Below the pieces are notes generated by a model. It made no database searches. It was not told where the DNA came from and was given only the letters and a program-made list of their open reading frames with translations. This document shows, in pieces, positions 9,193 to 17,294 of a DNA stretch of 32,359 nt (position 1 is the first letter of the stretch; each line of letters opens with the position of its first letter). The DNA is from Terriglobia bacterium (GTDB lineage Bacteria > Acidobacteriota > Terriglobia > UBA7540), in NCBI GenBank assembly GCA_020072925.1, contig JAIQGA010000062.1, positions 1 through 32,359 on the forward strand, written 5' to 3'. Both the position numbers and the translations under genes were made by a program.

Positions 9193-10086
9193 TTATGCCG
9201 CCGGTTTCAGTCCTCGAGGAGGTTTCTCCGACTCGCTCTCTCCCTTGCCAGCGCCAGCCGGAGCAGCTTCAGGATGGGTCTCAGCAGGTGACGGCTTCGC
9301 CCTCGTAGCGATTCCTTTTCGACGTAATCGGCTGGCCAGGAGATCGATTCCGAATCCGGCCAGCATGGCCACAATTACGGCCATCAATCCATACAGGGAA
9401 GCGTGTTTTCTGGCAAACCAAGCCATCCAGGCGGGGAAGCCCACTTCCACTACTTTCAGGCTGGCGATGGTTTGGCTTACCACCGTGTGATCCCTGCATT
9501 CGTAAGCCTTGACTTCGTAGGCTGCCGGCGGCGCCCTGCGGGGCCAATGGAACTCGACGCTATAGGGAACGCCTGCCGGCGTCGCTGTTCCCATTTGCAC
9601 GCCGTTTCTGATGTTCCGGTAAACATTTTCCTGGGTCTTCAAGGTGATGAAGCTTGCTCGCACCACTTCGCGGTCCTGTTCCGGGGGCTGGATACGCATC
9701 TGCTTGTGAATTTCCTCGTATCCAATCTGGTACTTTTCGAGGACAGAAAGGCTGAGCGTTTCCTTCAAAGGGGCAATATGGAAGCAGAGGAATAGCGATG
9801 GGGCGCCCGAGATATGCACCTTGCTTTTGTTTATCCAGATAGGTCCTGCCCGTCCCTTCAGGTTGAAGACTTCCTCCACGTCCGGGCCACGGACAACTAC
9901 CACAACACTCGACCCGGGTCGGACCATGCCTTCGATACGCAAAGGCATACCACTATAGAAGGCGCCCATCTGGATTGTTTCCGGCGTCAACTTCAGGGGC
10001 TGGCCTGCCGGCTCTTCACCGCACAAGGGAGTGAGACCTGCCGCGAGTGTGAGAAGAACGGCAAGAATTGGTGGGACCCGTTTCAT
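9193..10086 (-). CDS. TIGR02186/PF09608-like transmembrane protein next to a TSUP permease
   Basis: A 297-residue protein with a cleavable-looking signal peptide (MKRVPPILAVLLTLAAGL), an extracytoplasmic domain of about 200 residues and one membrane helix near the C-terminus (LYGLMAVIVAMLAGFGIDLLA), then a short charged tail. The strand pattern MGAFYSGMPLRIEGMV near residue 45, followed by VVVVVRGP and the phrase GRAGPIWINKSKVHIS, matches the Alph_Pro_TM family (TIGR02186), which is repeatedly found beside sulfite-exporter TauE/SafE genes. The start is the ATG at 10086, two bases after the TSUP stop, so the two are translated from one message. A longer frame to 10464 only shadows that permease. 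A role as a periplasmic partner of the permease is plausible but unproven. Confidence 0.8.
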   Translation of the reverse strand: MKRVPPILAVLLTLAAGLTPLCGEEPAGQPLKLTPETIQMGAFYSGMPLRIEGMVRPGSSVVVVVRGPDVEEVFNLKGRAGPIWINKSKVHISGAPSLFLCFHIAPLKETLSLSVLEKYQIGYEEIHKQMRIQPPEQDREVVRASFITLKTQENVYRNIRNGVQMGTATPAGVPYSVEFHWPRRAPPAAYEVKAYECRDHTVVSQTIASLKVVEVGFPAWMAWFARKHASLYGLMAVIVAMLAGFGIDLLASRLRRKGIATRAKPSPAETHPEAAPAGAGKGESESEKPPRGLKPAA

Positions 10087-10088
10087 CT

Positions 10089-11003
10089 TTAGTGCCCCCG
10101 CGAATAGGCGATCAGGCAGGCCGGCGTCGAAATTATGCTGATCATCATTTTCACCATCACTGCCAGCACAATGCTGGCGAGTACGATCTTGAGCTGGTCC
10201 CCCCGCAAATACCGGCCGATTCGGGCACCAATTTGGGCTCCTATGGTGGACCCGACCGCCACGAGGAGCGCCAGCATAAGATCCACCGTGTGATTGGTCA
10301 CGGATTGCATTAATGTCACCCCGGCACAGGTAAAAAGGATCTGAAAGAGGTCGGTTCCGACGGCGATACGCATGGGTGTCCGAAGGAGGTAAACCATCAT
10401 CGGGACCATGATGAACCCACCACCGACGCCCATGACGGCTGTCAGGATTCCCACCAGGGAGCACAGGACGAAGGGCACAAAGACGGAATGCTGTATGCCT
10501 GACCGTGGGAACTGCATTTGGAATGGCAACTTCGCGAAAAGATTGTGTTGTTCTTTCGGGTGGCTGGTCTTTGCCACCAAGCTTCCACGCCGCAGACTCC
10601 GCAGACTCTCGACGAACATGAAACTGCCGACGGAGCCGAGAACGAAGACGTACGTTACCGTGATCACAAAGTCGGCATTTCCAAGTGTGCGCAGAATCTT
10701 GATAATCTGGACTCCAATCGCCGCTCCGGTCAGACCACCTAGGAGCAAGACGCTTCCTAGCTTAGGATCGACATTGCCCAGACGGAAGTGTGCGGCAACC
10801 CCGGACGAGGATGTGGCGATGATGGAATTAGTGTCGGACGCAGCCGCCACCGTTGGAGGAACACCAATCATCATCAAGATGGGAGTGAGCAGGAATCCGC
10901 CCCCAACACCGAGGAGTCCCGATAGAAAGCCCACGACCGCTCCCGCTCCGATGAGCAGGAAGAGGTTGATGGTGACCCCAGCTACCGGAAGAAAAATAGG
11001 CAC
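10089..11003 (-). CDS. TSUP-family permease (TauE/SafE), copy 1
   Basis: A membrane protein of 304 residues with the two-fold TSUP repeat: GFLSGLLGVGGGFLLTP in the first half and GILTAVMGVGGGFIMVP in the second. Each is followed by a long helix set, and the protein ends with a conserved GSTIGAQIGARIGRYLRG. TSUP proteins move sulfite, thiosulfate, sulfonates or related anions across the inner membrane; the substrate here is inferred from the sulfur island. The start is GTG at 11003, chosen because the two sister copies begin at the same PxFLPVAG position and GGAGAGG lies six bases upstream; a frame starting at 11081 adds 26 unlike residues. It lies between the PEP-domain gene and the TIGR02186-type gene on the same strand. 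Confidence 0.9.
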   Translation of the reverse strand: MPIFLPVAGVTINLFLLIGAGAVVGFLSGLLGVGGGFLLTPILMMIGVPPTVAAASDTNSIIATSSSGVAAHFRLGNVDPKLGSVLLLGGLTGAAIGVQIIKILRTLGNADFVITVTYVFVLGSVGSFMFVESLRSLRRGSLVAKTSHPKEQHNLFAKLPFQMQFPRSGIQHSVFVPFVLCSLVGILTAVMGVGGGFIMVPMMVYLLRTPMRIAVGTDLFQILFTCAGVTLMQSVTNHTVDLMLALLVAVGSTIGAQIGARIGRYLRGDQLKIVLASIVLAVMVKMMISIISTPACLIAYSRGH

Positions 11004-11095
11004 ATTGCCTCTCCGCCTTCTTGTGACGACTGACTTTCTAGCACATCCAGTACCACGGTGCTGAATGGACAAGATGCCCACCCAAGCGAGTCAGA

Positions 11096-13657
11096 TCAGG
11101 TCCGTTCAGTAAGCGACATCTCGTCATTGTGAACGCGGAACGTGTAGTTCCCGTCCATGAACTGTTGCACATACCACTTCATGGCCTCATGGCTCGTCAT
11201 GTACATGTCCAATTGACTGGAGCAGGCCATGAGGCGACCCAGAATATCGAGATGGGTTTCGGTTTCCGTCGCCGTCCCTTTCTTGAACCAGGCATTCACA
11301 AGATCGCCGCGCCGGTCGACCAGGAAGCCGTGACGAATCAAGCAGGCCTCGATGAAACACGCCCGGAGGTTCCGACGTTCACGGGTCGCACCGCCCCCCG
11401 CGAACCGGAAGAAAATGTAGTTGTTGGCGGGAGTGTCGGACACACACGCGTCCACGAGCGTGAAGTGGTAGGCCAAGCGTGAGTTGAGGTTCATGTACTC
11501 GTCTGCAACCAGCAGATAGCTTTTCTCGCCCAGGGCTCGTACCGCGCTGTTTGATGGACCTAACGAGCCTGCCATCACTGAGGCAAAGTCGCTGAAGCTG
11601 GCGGGCATTTCACGGGTCCAGCTCACGCCCGGGTGGCTGACCCCTTTCCACAGCCCTTGGAACGGTTTGGAAACAATCTGGGAAGGGAGCACTTCTTCTG
11701 CGTTGTGATTCTCCAAGGCCAGTCCGCCGCCCAGGTCAAGAACATAAAGGTTTACGGGCACGGGCGTCATGAGCCTTTTCGGGACGTGCGAACTGCCTTC
11801 GAGCGCACGATCATTCAGCGCAAACATCGCCTCGATGGCTTTCTCATGGCAGAGGCGGATGACGTCATGAGTGGATTCGCACCTGGAAGGGCGGAAGCTG
11901 AAGGCCGACGGATCCAGCAGGTGAAGCGTCAGAAGCTTGCGGCTGATCGGATCGCGTCCCTTTCCTCCAAATCGATCGGCGAGAGCCACTTGCACGTTTC
12001 GGGGCTCCCACAGCGTGCCCGTGTAGACTCGTGCAAGCGAAGCGTCCAAGCTAACCGCGTCTCCGGTCTTCACGTGTTGGAAGCTGCCCGACATCTGAAA
12101 CACGGACGGGACCTTGAATTCCCGGAGGAGGGACGCTGCGTGTCCGGCGACATTTCCCCATTCTGCCACCAGACCCGCAATACGTGGAAACACCCGGACA
12201 ATCTCCGGAGACGCCCGACGCATGAATACTACAGAACCCTCGGGGGTATTTCGCAGGCTTTGGGGGTCCTCGACCAAGAACGCCAGCCCGGATACATGGC
12301 CCGGGTAGACGGTGCGGCCACCGGTAATGAGCGGTTCTCCGTGCGGCCGGACCCTCACCCATCTTGAAACAGACGCTGCGAGAGCGAGGGGGCGCGACTG
12401 AAGAATCCAGAACTTCCCCCGCTCATCCAGGACCCACTCCACGTCCTGTGGCGCGCCGAAGTGCTCCTCGATGCGCATCCCCCAGTCGGCGAGGACCTGC
12501 AATTCAGCTGGCGAGAGGCTAGGGGCATCAGCCTGAGCGGGATCCATTGCCGCGCGGGCAAGTCCTCCGCCTCGCTCAGGGACGACCTGCTCCTCTTTGC
12601 GGATAACGCTGCTTTCCAAAAGGCGTCGGCCGCGGCGCCGCGACACCACGAACAGGTCGGCTGGTGCACGCCCACTGGCAATGTCCACCCCCAGCCCGCG
12701 CGTCGACGTGATCCAGAGCGCCTCGCTCTTGGGGTCCTTCGGGTCTCGTGTGTACATGATCCCTGCTGCGTGGGCCGGAATCACCGGCAGGAAGAGCACC
12801 GCCATGGGGCTTTCGACCTCCAGAAGCCCCGTGGAGAGTCTGTAGAAAAGGGCCCTTTCGCTAAAGCGCTCAGAGACCACGCGCTTGTAAGCATCCACCA
12901 GGCGTTCGTGGGGCACGTTCAGAAGGCTGAGGAACTGACCCGCAAATGTCCGCGCCCCACCTTCGCCCAAGGCACTGGACCGAACTGCAAACCCCCATCC
13001 CTTTGTTTCGACGTTGTCGGCGCGTGCGGTCATGGCGATTTCCACGGCCCTGGGAACGGAGCAAGCCATGACTTTTTCCCGGAGCAGGCTGGAAATACCT
13101 TGCAGGGCCGAGAGGTCACTCAGATCCAGATTGTGCAGGCAATCCCGAATCGAAGTCCACAGCGGTATGCCGCAAAACTGGCGGTAGGCCTCGGTGGTAA
13201 GGACATAGCCATCAGGAACGGGCAAGCCGAGCCTGTTTCTGATCTCTCCCAAGGCGGCAGCCTTTCCACCGAACTCGGAAACCGCTCGCGCATCGATCTC
13301 CGAAATCCAAGCGGCGAGTCTGGGCGTAACGAACTCCTGGCTTGCCGCGACATAGGCTTCCACTTCCTTACGCTGGAGCCCTACGGCAGTATGGAGGACT
13401 GGATATGATTGCCCGCTGAGCACTTCCAGCTCGTATACGATTTCCTGGGCCTTTTGAAAGATGGCACTGACGCGTCCACCCACGACGTCCCGGCGGGCGG
13501 GAACATACCCGAGGTCCTCTTGCAGGCCAGCCAGCAAGTCCAGGCATTCGTTGTTCAGGGTGAGCAGTTGCCGGAACGACCCGTACTTGCGCCTGATTTG
13601 ATTCTCTGCAGAGACCGTCTCGACGGTTCGCGCCTTCTTCCACCAAGAAAAGCTCAT
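11096..13657 (-). CDS. PEP/pyruvate-binding-domain protein with mobile His domain but no TIM barrel
   Basis: An 853-residue cytoplasmic protein. Residues 1-120 are a helical extension. Residues 125-425 form a PEP synthase/PPDK-type ATP-grasp domain, with FGGKAAALGE, AVRSSALGEGGARTFAGQ near 224-241 and QDVEWVLDERGKFWILQSRP near 405-423. Residues 440-548 form the PEP-utiliser mobile domain with the putative phospho-histidine H506 in GNVAGHAASLLRE. The C-terminal 300 residues do not resemble the PEP-binding TIM barrel and were not recognised. The protein is therefore unlikely to be a complete PEP synthase and may be a phosphotransfer protein or ATP-dependent switch. It sits between two TSUP permease genes, which suggests a link to sulfur-anion transport. 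The start at 13657 follows a modest AAGGAA. Confidence 0.75.
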   Translation of the reverse strand: MSFSWWKKARTVETVSAENQIRRKYGSFRQLLTLNNECLDLLAGLQEDLGYVPARRDVVGGRVSAIFQKAQEIVYELEVLSGQSYPVLHTAVGLQRKEVEAYVAASQEFVTPRLAAWISEIDARAVSEFGGKAAALGEIRNRLGLPVPDGYVLTTEAYRQFCGIPLWTSIRDCLHNLDLSDLSALQGISSLLREKVMACSVPRAVEIAMTARADNVETKGWGFAVRSSALGEGGARTFAGQFLSLLNVPHERLVDAYKRVVSERFSERALFYRLSTGLLEVESPMAVLFLPVIPAHAAGIMYTRDPKDPKSEALWITSTRGLGVDIASGRAPADLFVVSRRRGRRLLESSVIRKEEQVVPERGGGLARAAMDPAQADAPSLSPAELQVLADWGMRIEEHFGAPQDVEWVLDERGKFWILQSRPLALAASVSRWVRVRPHGEPLITGGRTVYPGHVSGLAFLVEDPQSLRNTPEGSVVFMRRASPEIVRVFPRIAGLVAEWGNVAGHAASLLREFKVPSVFQMSGSFQHVKTGDAVSLDASLARVYTGTLWEPRNVQVALADRFGGKGRDPISRKLLTLHLLDPSAFSFRPSRCESTHDVIRLCHEKAIEAMFALNDRALEGSSHVPKRLMTPVPVNLYVLDLGGGLALENHNAEEVLPSQIVSKPFQGLWKGVSHPGVSWTREMPASFSDFASVMAGSLGPSNSAVRALGEKSYLLVADEYMNLNSRLAYHFTLVDACVSDTPANNYIFFRFAGGGATRERRNLRACFIEACLIRHGFLVDRRGDLVNAWFKKGTATETETHLDILGRLMACSSQLDMYMTSHEAMKWYVQQFMDGNYTFRVHNDEMSLTERT

Positions 13658-13708
13658 ACTCTCGACAATTCCTTAAAAACCTGCGATGACAATTCGAACA
13701 AGACAACT

Positions 13709-14620
13709 TCAATGGCCGATGGCAGCAAGCAGGCTGGGTGGAGTGCGAATGATGCTATACGCCATTTTTGCTGTCACCAACAGAGCCATTGTGCCCAGCA
13801 AGATCATGAGCTGATCGCCACGCAGAAAGCGACTGGTGCGGGCGCCGATCTGGGCTCCAATGGTGGAGCCGACAGCCAACAACAGGGCCAGAACCAGGTC
13901 AACCGTGAAGTTCGTCGTGGCCTGCATATAGGTCACGCCTGCGCAAGTGAAAAGAATTTGAAAGAGGCTCGTTCCCACCGCTATATGTGTAGGCATTCGC
14001 AATAGATAGACCATCGCCGGCACGATCATGAAGCCTCCCCCTACTCCCATGACGGTAGCGAGAATCCCTACCAGCACGCACAGGAAGAAAGGAAGCAACG
14101 CCGAATGTTGGACTCGGGAACGAGGGAAGGCCATCTGCAATGGGAGGTTACTCATGAAGCCTTGCGCTCGGCCTGCCCGGTGCGTTTTTCGGACTAGGCT
14201 GCCTCTCCGTAGGCTCCGCAGGCTCTCCACAACCATGTAAGTGCCTGTCCCTCCCAGCATTATTATGAATGCCAGGGTAATGGCCAAATCCGCGTCCCCC
14301 AAGGCTCTGAGGAATTTCAAGAGATGGACACCAAACGCCGCGCCGCTCAGGCCGCCAAGTAACGAAACGATCCCCATTCTGATGTCGACATTTCCCAGAC
14401 GGAAGTGCGCCCCCACTCCGGAAGACGAGGCGGCGACGATCTGGCAGGAATCAGAGGCGGCCGCCACCGTGGGCGGGATCCCTATCATCATGAGAATGGG
14501 AGTCAGCAGAAAGCCACCTCCCACGCCAAAGAGTCCCGAAAGGAAGCCGACGAGAGCCCCTACCCCAACGAGCAGTATCAGGTTGATGCTGAGTCCAGCT
14601 ACTGGCAGGAAGATGGGCAT
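13709..14620 (-). CDS. TSUP-family permease (TauE/SafE), copy 2
   Basis: A 303-residue membrane protein with the duplicated TSUP motif (GFLSGLFGVGGGFLLTP and GILATVMGVGGGFMIVP) and the shared C-terminal GSTIGAQIGARTSRFLRG. It is colinear with copies 1 and 3 from MPIFLPVAG to the last helix, so the three are paralogues from local duplication. The ATG at 14620 has GAGAGGA upstream, and that ribosome site lies inside the last codons of copy 3, a 22-bp overlap that couples their translation. Export of sulfite, or uptake of a sulfur anion, is inferred from family and context. The substrate of each copy cannot be told apart by reading. Confidence 0.9.
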   Translation of the reverse strand: MPIFLPVAGLSINLILLVGVGALVGFLSGLFGVGGGFLLTPILMMIGIPPTVAAASDSCQIVAASSSGVGAHFRLGNVDIRMGIVSLLGGLSGAAFGVHLLKFLRALGDADLAITLAFIIMLGGTGTYMVVESLRSLRRGSLVRKTHRAGRAQGFMSNLPLQMAFPRSRVQHSALLPFFLCVLVGILATVMGVGGGFMIVPAMVYLLRMPTHIAVGTSLFQILFTCAGVTYMQATTNFTVDLVLALLLAVGSTIGAQIGARTSRFLRGDQLMILLGTMALLVTAKMAYSIIRTPPSLLAAIGH

Positions 14621-15717
14621 TCTCGTCCTCTCAAACAGGCCGACACTTCGGAGCCTTCCCGCAGCACACCCTTTGCCATCTCTTGGAGAAGGCCATCGTC
14701 TGGTTCAACGGCCTCGGTCAACCAAGATTTGGGACAAGCCTTTGAATCGACCCTACCCTCGCCGGGCGGGTGCTCCTCCGTCAGGACTCTATCGGCATGG
14801 GGCGACGGTGACGGGGCTGGATCGAGCAGGTTTGAGGGCGTCGTGAATATGCCAAATGTCATCTTGGCTGTGATCGCCAGTGCCAGGACTGCAAGCAGAA
14901 TCAGAAGCTGTTCGCCACGCAAGAACCGACTTACCCGAGCTCCAATCTGGGCGCCTACTGTGGAACCGACAGCCAACAACAGTGCCATCACCAAATCCAC
15001 CGTGTGGTTTTCGATTGCTTGCAGGAGCGTGGTGTCAGCACTGGTGAAAAGAATTTGGAACAGACTGGTACCGACGGCCACGCGCACCGGGACCCCCAGC
15101 AGCCCGGTCATCAAAGGCACAACAAGAAAGCCGCCACCTACGCCCATGATGGCCGTGAGAATACCGACGAGCGTGCAAAGAGAGAAGGGAAGCAAGACAG
15201 AATGCCGGACTCCTGAGCAAGGGAAGTTCATCTGGAAGGGGAGCCTCCGAAGGAATCCCGGCACGCGAGATGTGCTTTGGGACTTGCTCACTACGCTCCC
15301 GCCCCTGAGGCGCCGCAGGCCGTCCAAGAACATGTAAATGCCAGAGATGCCGAGGACTACGATGTAGGTGACCGTGATGACAAAGCCGGCTACACCCAGG
15401 GCGCGCAGGAGCTTGATCAGCACCACGCCCATGGATGCGCCCGCCACACCGCCGAATAGCAGAACGCTTCCCAACTTCAAGTCCACATTGCCAAGTCGGA
15501 AATGCGCCGCGAGTCCGGAGGAGGAGGTGGCAACAATGGCATTGACCCCCGACGCCGCCGCGACGCTGGGTCGGATGCCGATCATCATCAGGATCGGCGT
15601 GAGCAGGACCCCTCCTCCTACCCCGAGCAGGCCAGAGAGGAAACCCACTACCGCGCCAATTGCCACCAGCACGAGGATGCTGATGCTGACCCCTGCCACC
15701 GGCAAGAAGGCAGACAT
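14599..15717 (-). CDS. TSUP-family permease (TauE/SafE), copy 3 with long C-terminal tail
   Basis: A 372-residue membrane protein. Residues 1-298 align with the other two copies (GFLSGLLGVGGGVLLTP, GILTAIMGVGGGFLVVP, GSTVGAQIGARVSRFLRG). Residues 299-372 form an extra soluble tail: first Pro/Ser-rich, then acidic, with four cysteines near the end (one at 328, then C361, C367, C371). Neither sister has this tail; both stop within about 10 residues of the same point. The tail may be a cytoplasmic regulatory segment, or read-through into the spacer after loss of an older stop. The ATG at 15717 has AAGGAG upstream. The last 22 bp overlap copy 2. Confidence 0.88.
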   Translation of the reverse strand: MSAFLPVAGVSISILVLVAIGAVVGFLSGLLGVGGGVLLTPILMMIGIRPSVAAASGVNAIVATSSSGLAAHFRLGNVDLKLGSVLLFGGVAGASMGVVLIKLLRALGVAGFVITVTYIVVLGISGIYMFLDGLRRLRGGSVVSKSQSTSRVPGFLRRLPFQMNFPCSGVRHSVLLPFSLCTLVGILTAIMGVGGGFLVVPLMTGLLGVPVRVAVGTSLFQILFTSADTTLLQAIENHTVDLVMALLLAVGSTVGAQIGARVSRFLRGEQLLILLAVLALAITAKMTFGIFTTPSNLLDPAPSPSPHADRVLTEEHPPGEGRVDSKACPKSWLTEAVEPDDGLLQEMAKGVLREGSEVSACLRGRECPSSCQ

Positions 15718-15798
15718 CCCGACTCCTTGAGTGCCCTACCGTCTCTTCAAGCCAAGTCGATCCGGATGCGAAGCCCGCAACTCACTTGCCGAAATCCA

Positions 15799-15819
15799 AA
15801 ATGTCCACAATTGACATTT
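15799..15819. promoter_or_regulatory. Inverted repeat AAATGTC-N7-GACATTT, candidate operator
   Basis: Perfect 7-bp arms with a 7-bp spacer (CACAATT) lie in the 158-bp gap between the kinase-BON gene and TSUP copy 3, about 80 bp upstream of the TSUP start. The AT-rich symmetric arrangement is typical of a dimeric regulator site, so an internal promoter for the TSUP genes is plausible. The symmetry is seen; the regulator is unknown. The MarR protein encoded at 19253 is one candidate. Confidence 0.4.
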
Positions 15820-15875
15820 CTGAGATAAACTGCGGCGATAACAGGAAGGAAATCTGAATTTGCAGGCACAGGAAC

Positions 15876-16688
15876 TCAGACATGTACTTTGGAGCCGAGC
15901 CCGTCGAGATTGAGATCGGTCACGCCGGGGACTGACGAGGCGACATATCGGACTTCCTTGAGCTGCTCTGGAGCGGCCAACTGGCCAAGAATCGAAACAA
16001 CTCCCCTCTCTGCCTTCACCTCCACTTCCAAGTCGGAGGTTGGCCGGTTGAGAGCCAGTTTCGCCTTCACGGTGCTGGCCAACACGAAATCGTCCATCAA
16101 AGCCTGACACTCGGGCGTAAACTCAAAGCACTTCGATTGTCTGGCCATGGTAGAAACAACTTCACACGCATCTTGAATGGATACGTGTTCGAGATTAAGC
16201 ACGATATCGTAGAGGGAGGGATCTCCCCAATCCACGCCGTAAAGATAATGAGCCCACTTCCTTCTTTCCTGGTCCACCTTCTGAATGTAGGCAAGCGTCT
16301 GGGAGCGGTCCATCTTCAGCCGCTCCTGTGCCATTCGGATTCGAAACTCCAGCGGCGCGATGATTCGAACCCGCAGGACATGCGGGCCGCCCTTTAGCAG
16401 CAGGTGCCCGGCGTTTCCGTGGTAAACCGCCTTTCCTGTTCGCACCTCCTCGGCTAAGGCGGCCTGGATCAACGTCAAGTAGATGTACTTCTTGTGACTG
16501 AACCGGTCCAGGATTGATGGTGGTTTCAGGAGCGCGTCCATGAGTTCTTCCTGTGACACTCCCGACGCGGCAGCCCGCTCGACGATGGTATCGCGGTCAA
16601 CGCAGCGGAATCCCAGTTGTGCGGCAAGGCATTCGGCGAGCATCTTTCCCCCGCTGAAAGAACCCCTGGAAATCGTGATTACGGACAT
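15876..16688 (-). CDS. Cytidylate-kinase-like domain fused to a BON domain
   Basis: A 270-residue protein. Residues 1-185 match the cytidylate kinase-like family: VITISRGSFSGGKMLAECLA as nucleotide-binding loop, FRCVDRDTIVERAA, VYHGNAGHLLL, then RRKWAHYLYGVDWGDPSLYDIVLN. The P-loop ends GGKM, so the usual Ser/Thr after Lys is absent. Residues about 198-262 form a BON domain (ALMDDFVLASTVKAKL, EVKAERGVVSILG, VRYVASSVPGVTDL), a fold that binds phospholipid or other ligands. Such fused forms are not nucleotide-biosynthesis enzymes and may be sensory or regulatory kinases. It is the first gene of the minus-strand block leading into the TSUP, PEP-domain and sat genes. The ATG at 16688 has GGGGAGAA upstream. 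Confidence 0.8.
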   Translation of the reverse strand: MSVITISRGSFSGGKMLAECLAAQLGFRCVDRDTIVERAAASGVSQEELMDALLKPPSILDRFSHKKYIYLTLIQAALAEEVRTGKAVYHGNAGHLLLKGGPHVLRVRIIAPLEFRIRMAQERLKMDRSQTLAYIQKVDQERRKWAHYLYGVDWGDPSLYDIVLNLEHVSIQDACEVVSTMARQSKCFEFTPECQALMDDFVLASTVKAKLALNRPTSDLEVEVKAERGVVSILGQLAAPEQLKEVRYVASSVPGVTDLNLDGLGSKVHV

Positions 16689-17294
16689 GATTGTTCTCCC
16701 CTCTTAGGCCTCCAGAAGACGGAAGTCAGGAATGTCTCAGGCCGAATGCGAATGCTCTCCTCCAAGCAACCGAAAGAAAACCCACATGCCAAAAATCCGA
16801 GCAAAGCCTACCAAAGTCCAGGGATTGGTGCAATTAGTCTCAGCCTTCTGGTCCACAGAAGGAACGACCGTTCGACCTGTCCCTGTGAAGAATGGGTCAC
16901 GCGCCAATTCAAACGAGCAGGATTCGTTCCATATGATGAGTTCTGTGCTGTCCCGGCAAAGGGGCGTCCGTGAGGGGCGGGCCAAGTCCCCATGTTAGAC
17001 ATGAAGACCCAGACAACCCAGTCGCATTTCCCTCCCGTCCTCCGTTTGGTATGAAGCCTGCTGGAGTGAGGTGGAATTGGTGCGTCTACACGGAATTGCC
17101 AAGCCGCCTTCTGGAAGCTTGCCACGCCCACAGGGTGCGAATTGCTTTTATTCTTCGATTTAGGAAAGGTTGCCGGTTGGCTCCATCGACTTGCATCATT
17201 GGGAATAGCGGCACGCAATGCCTTTCGAAGAGAGAGTTTGGAGGGGCTTAGGACCTTCGGCTGGATCTGGAAGTCCACCTCAACAGGCAACAGA
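16689..17294. other. Divergent intergenic region, kinase-BON / porin
   Basis: About 600 bp with no credible gene; frames here on either strand have no family resemblance. It must carry the promoter of the large minus-strand block and that of the porin. A small palindrome CATGT-TAG-ACATG lies at 16991-17003 and could be an operator half-way between the genes. A TGGCAT-N5-TTTTC match on the minus strand lacks the -12 GC needed for sigma-54. No RNA gene was recognised. Confidence 0.45.

Noticed and set aside
16760-16815. Sigma-54-like promoter (TGGCAT-N5-TTTTC) upstream of the kinase-BON gene on the minus strand
   Set aside because: The -12 element lacks the essential GC, and no enhancer-binding protein gene is nearby.
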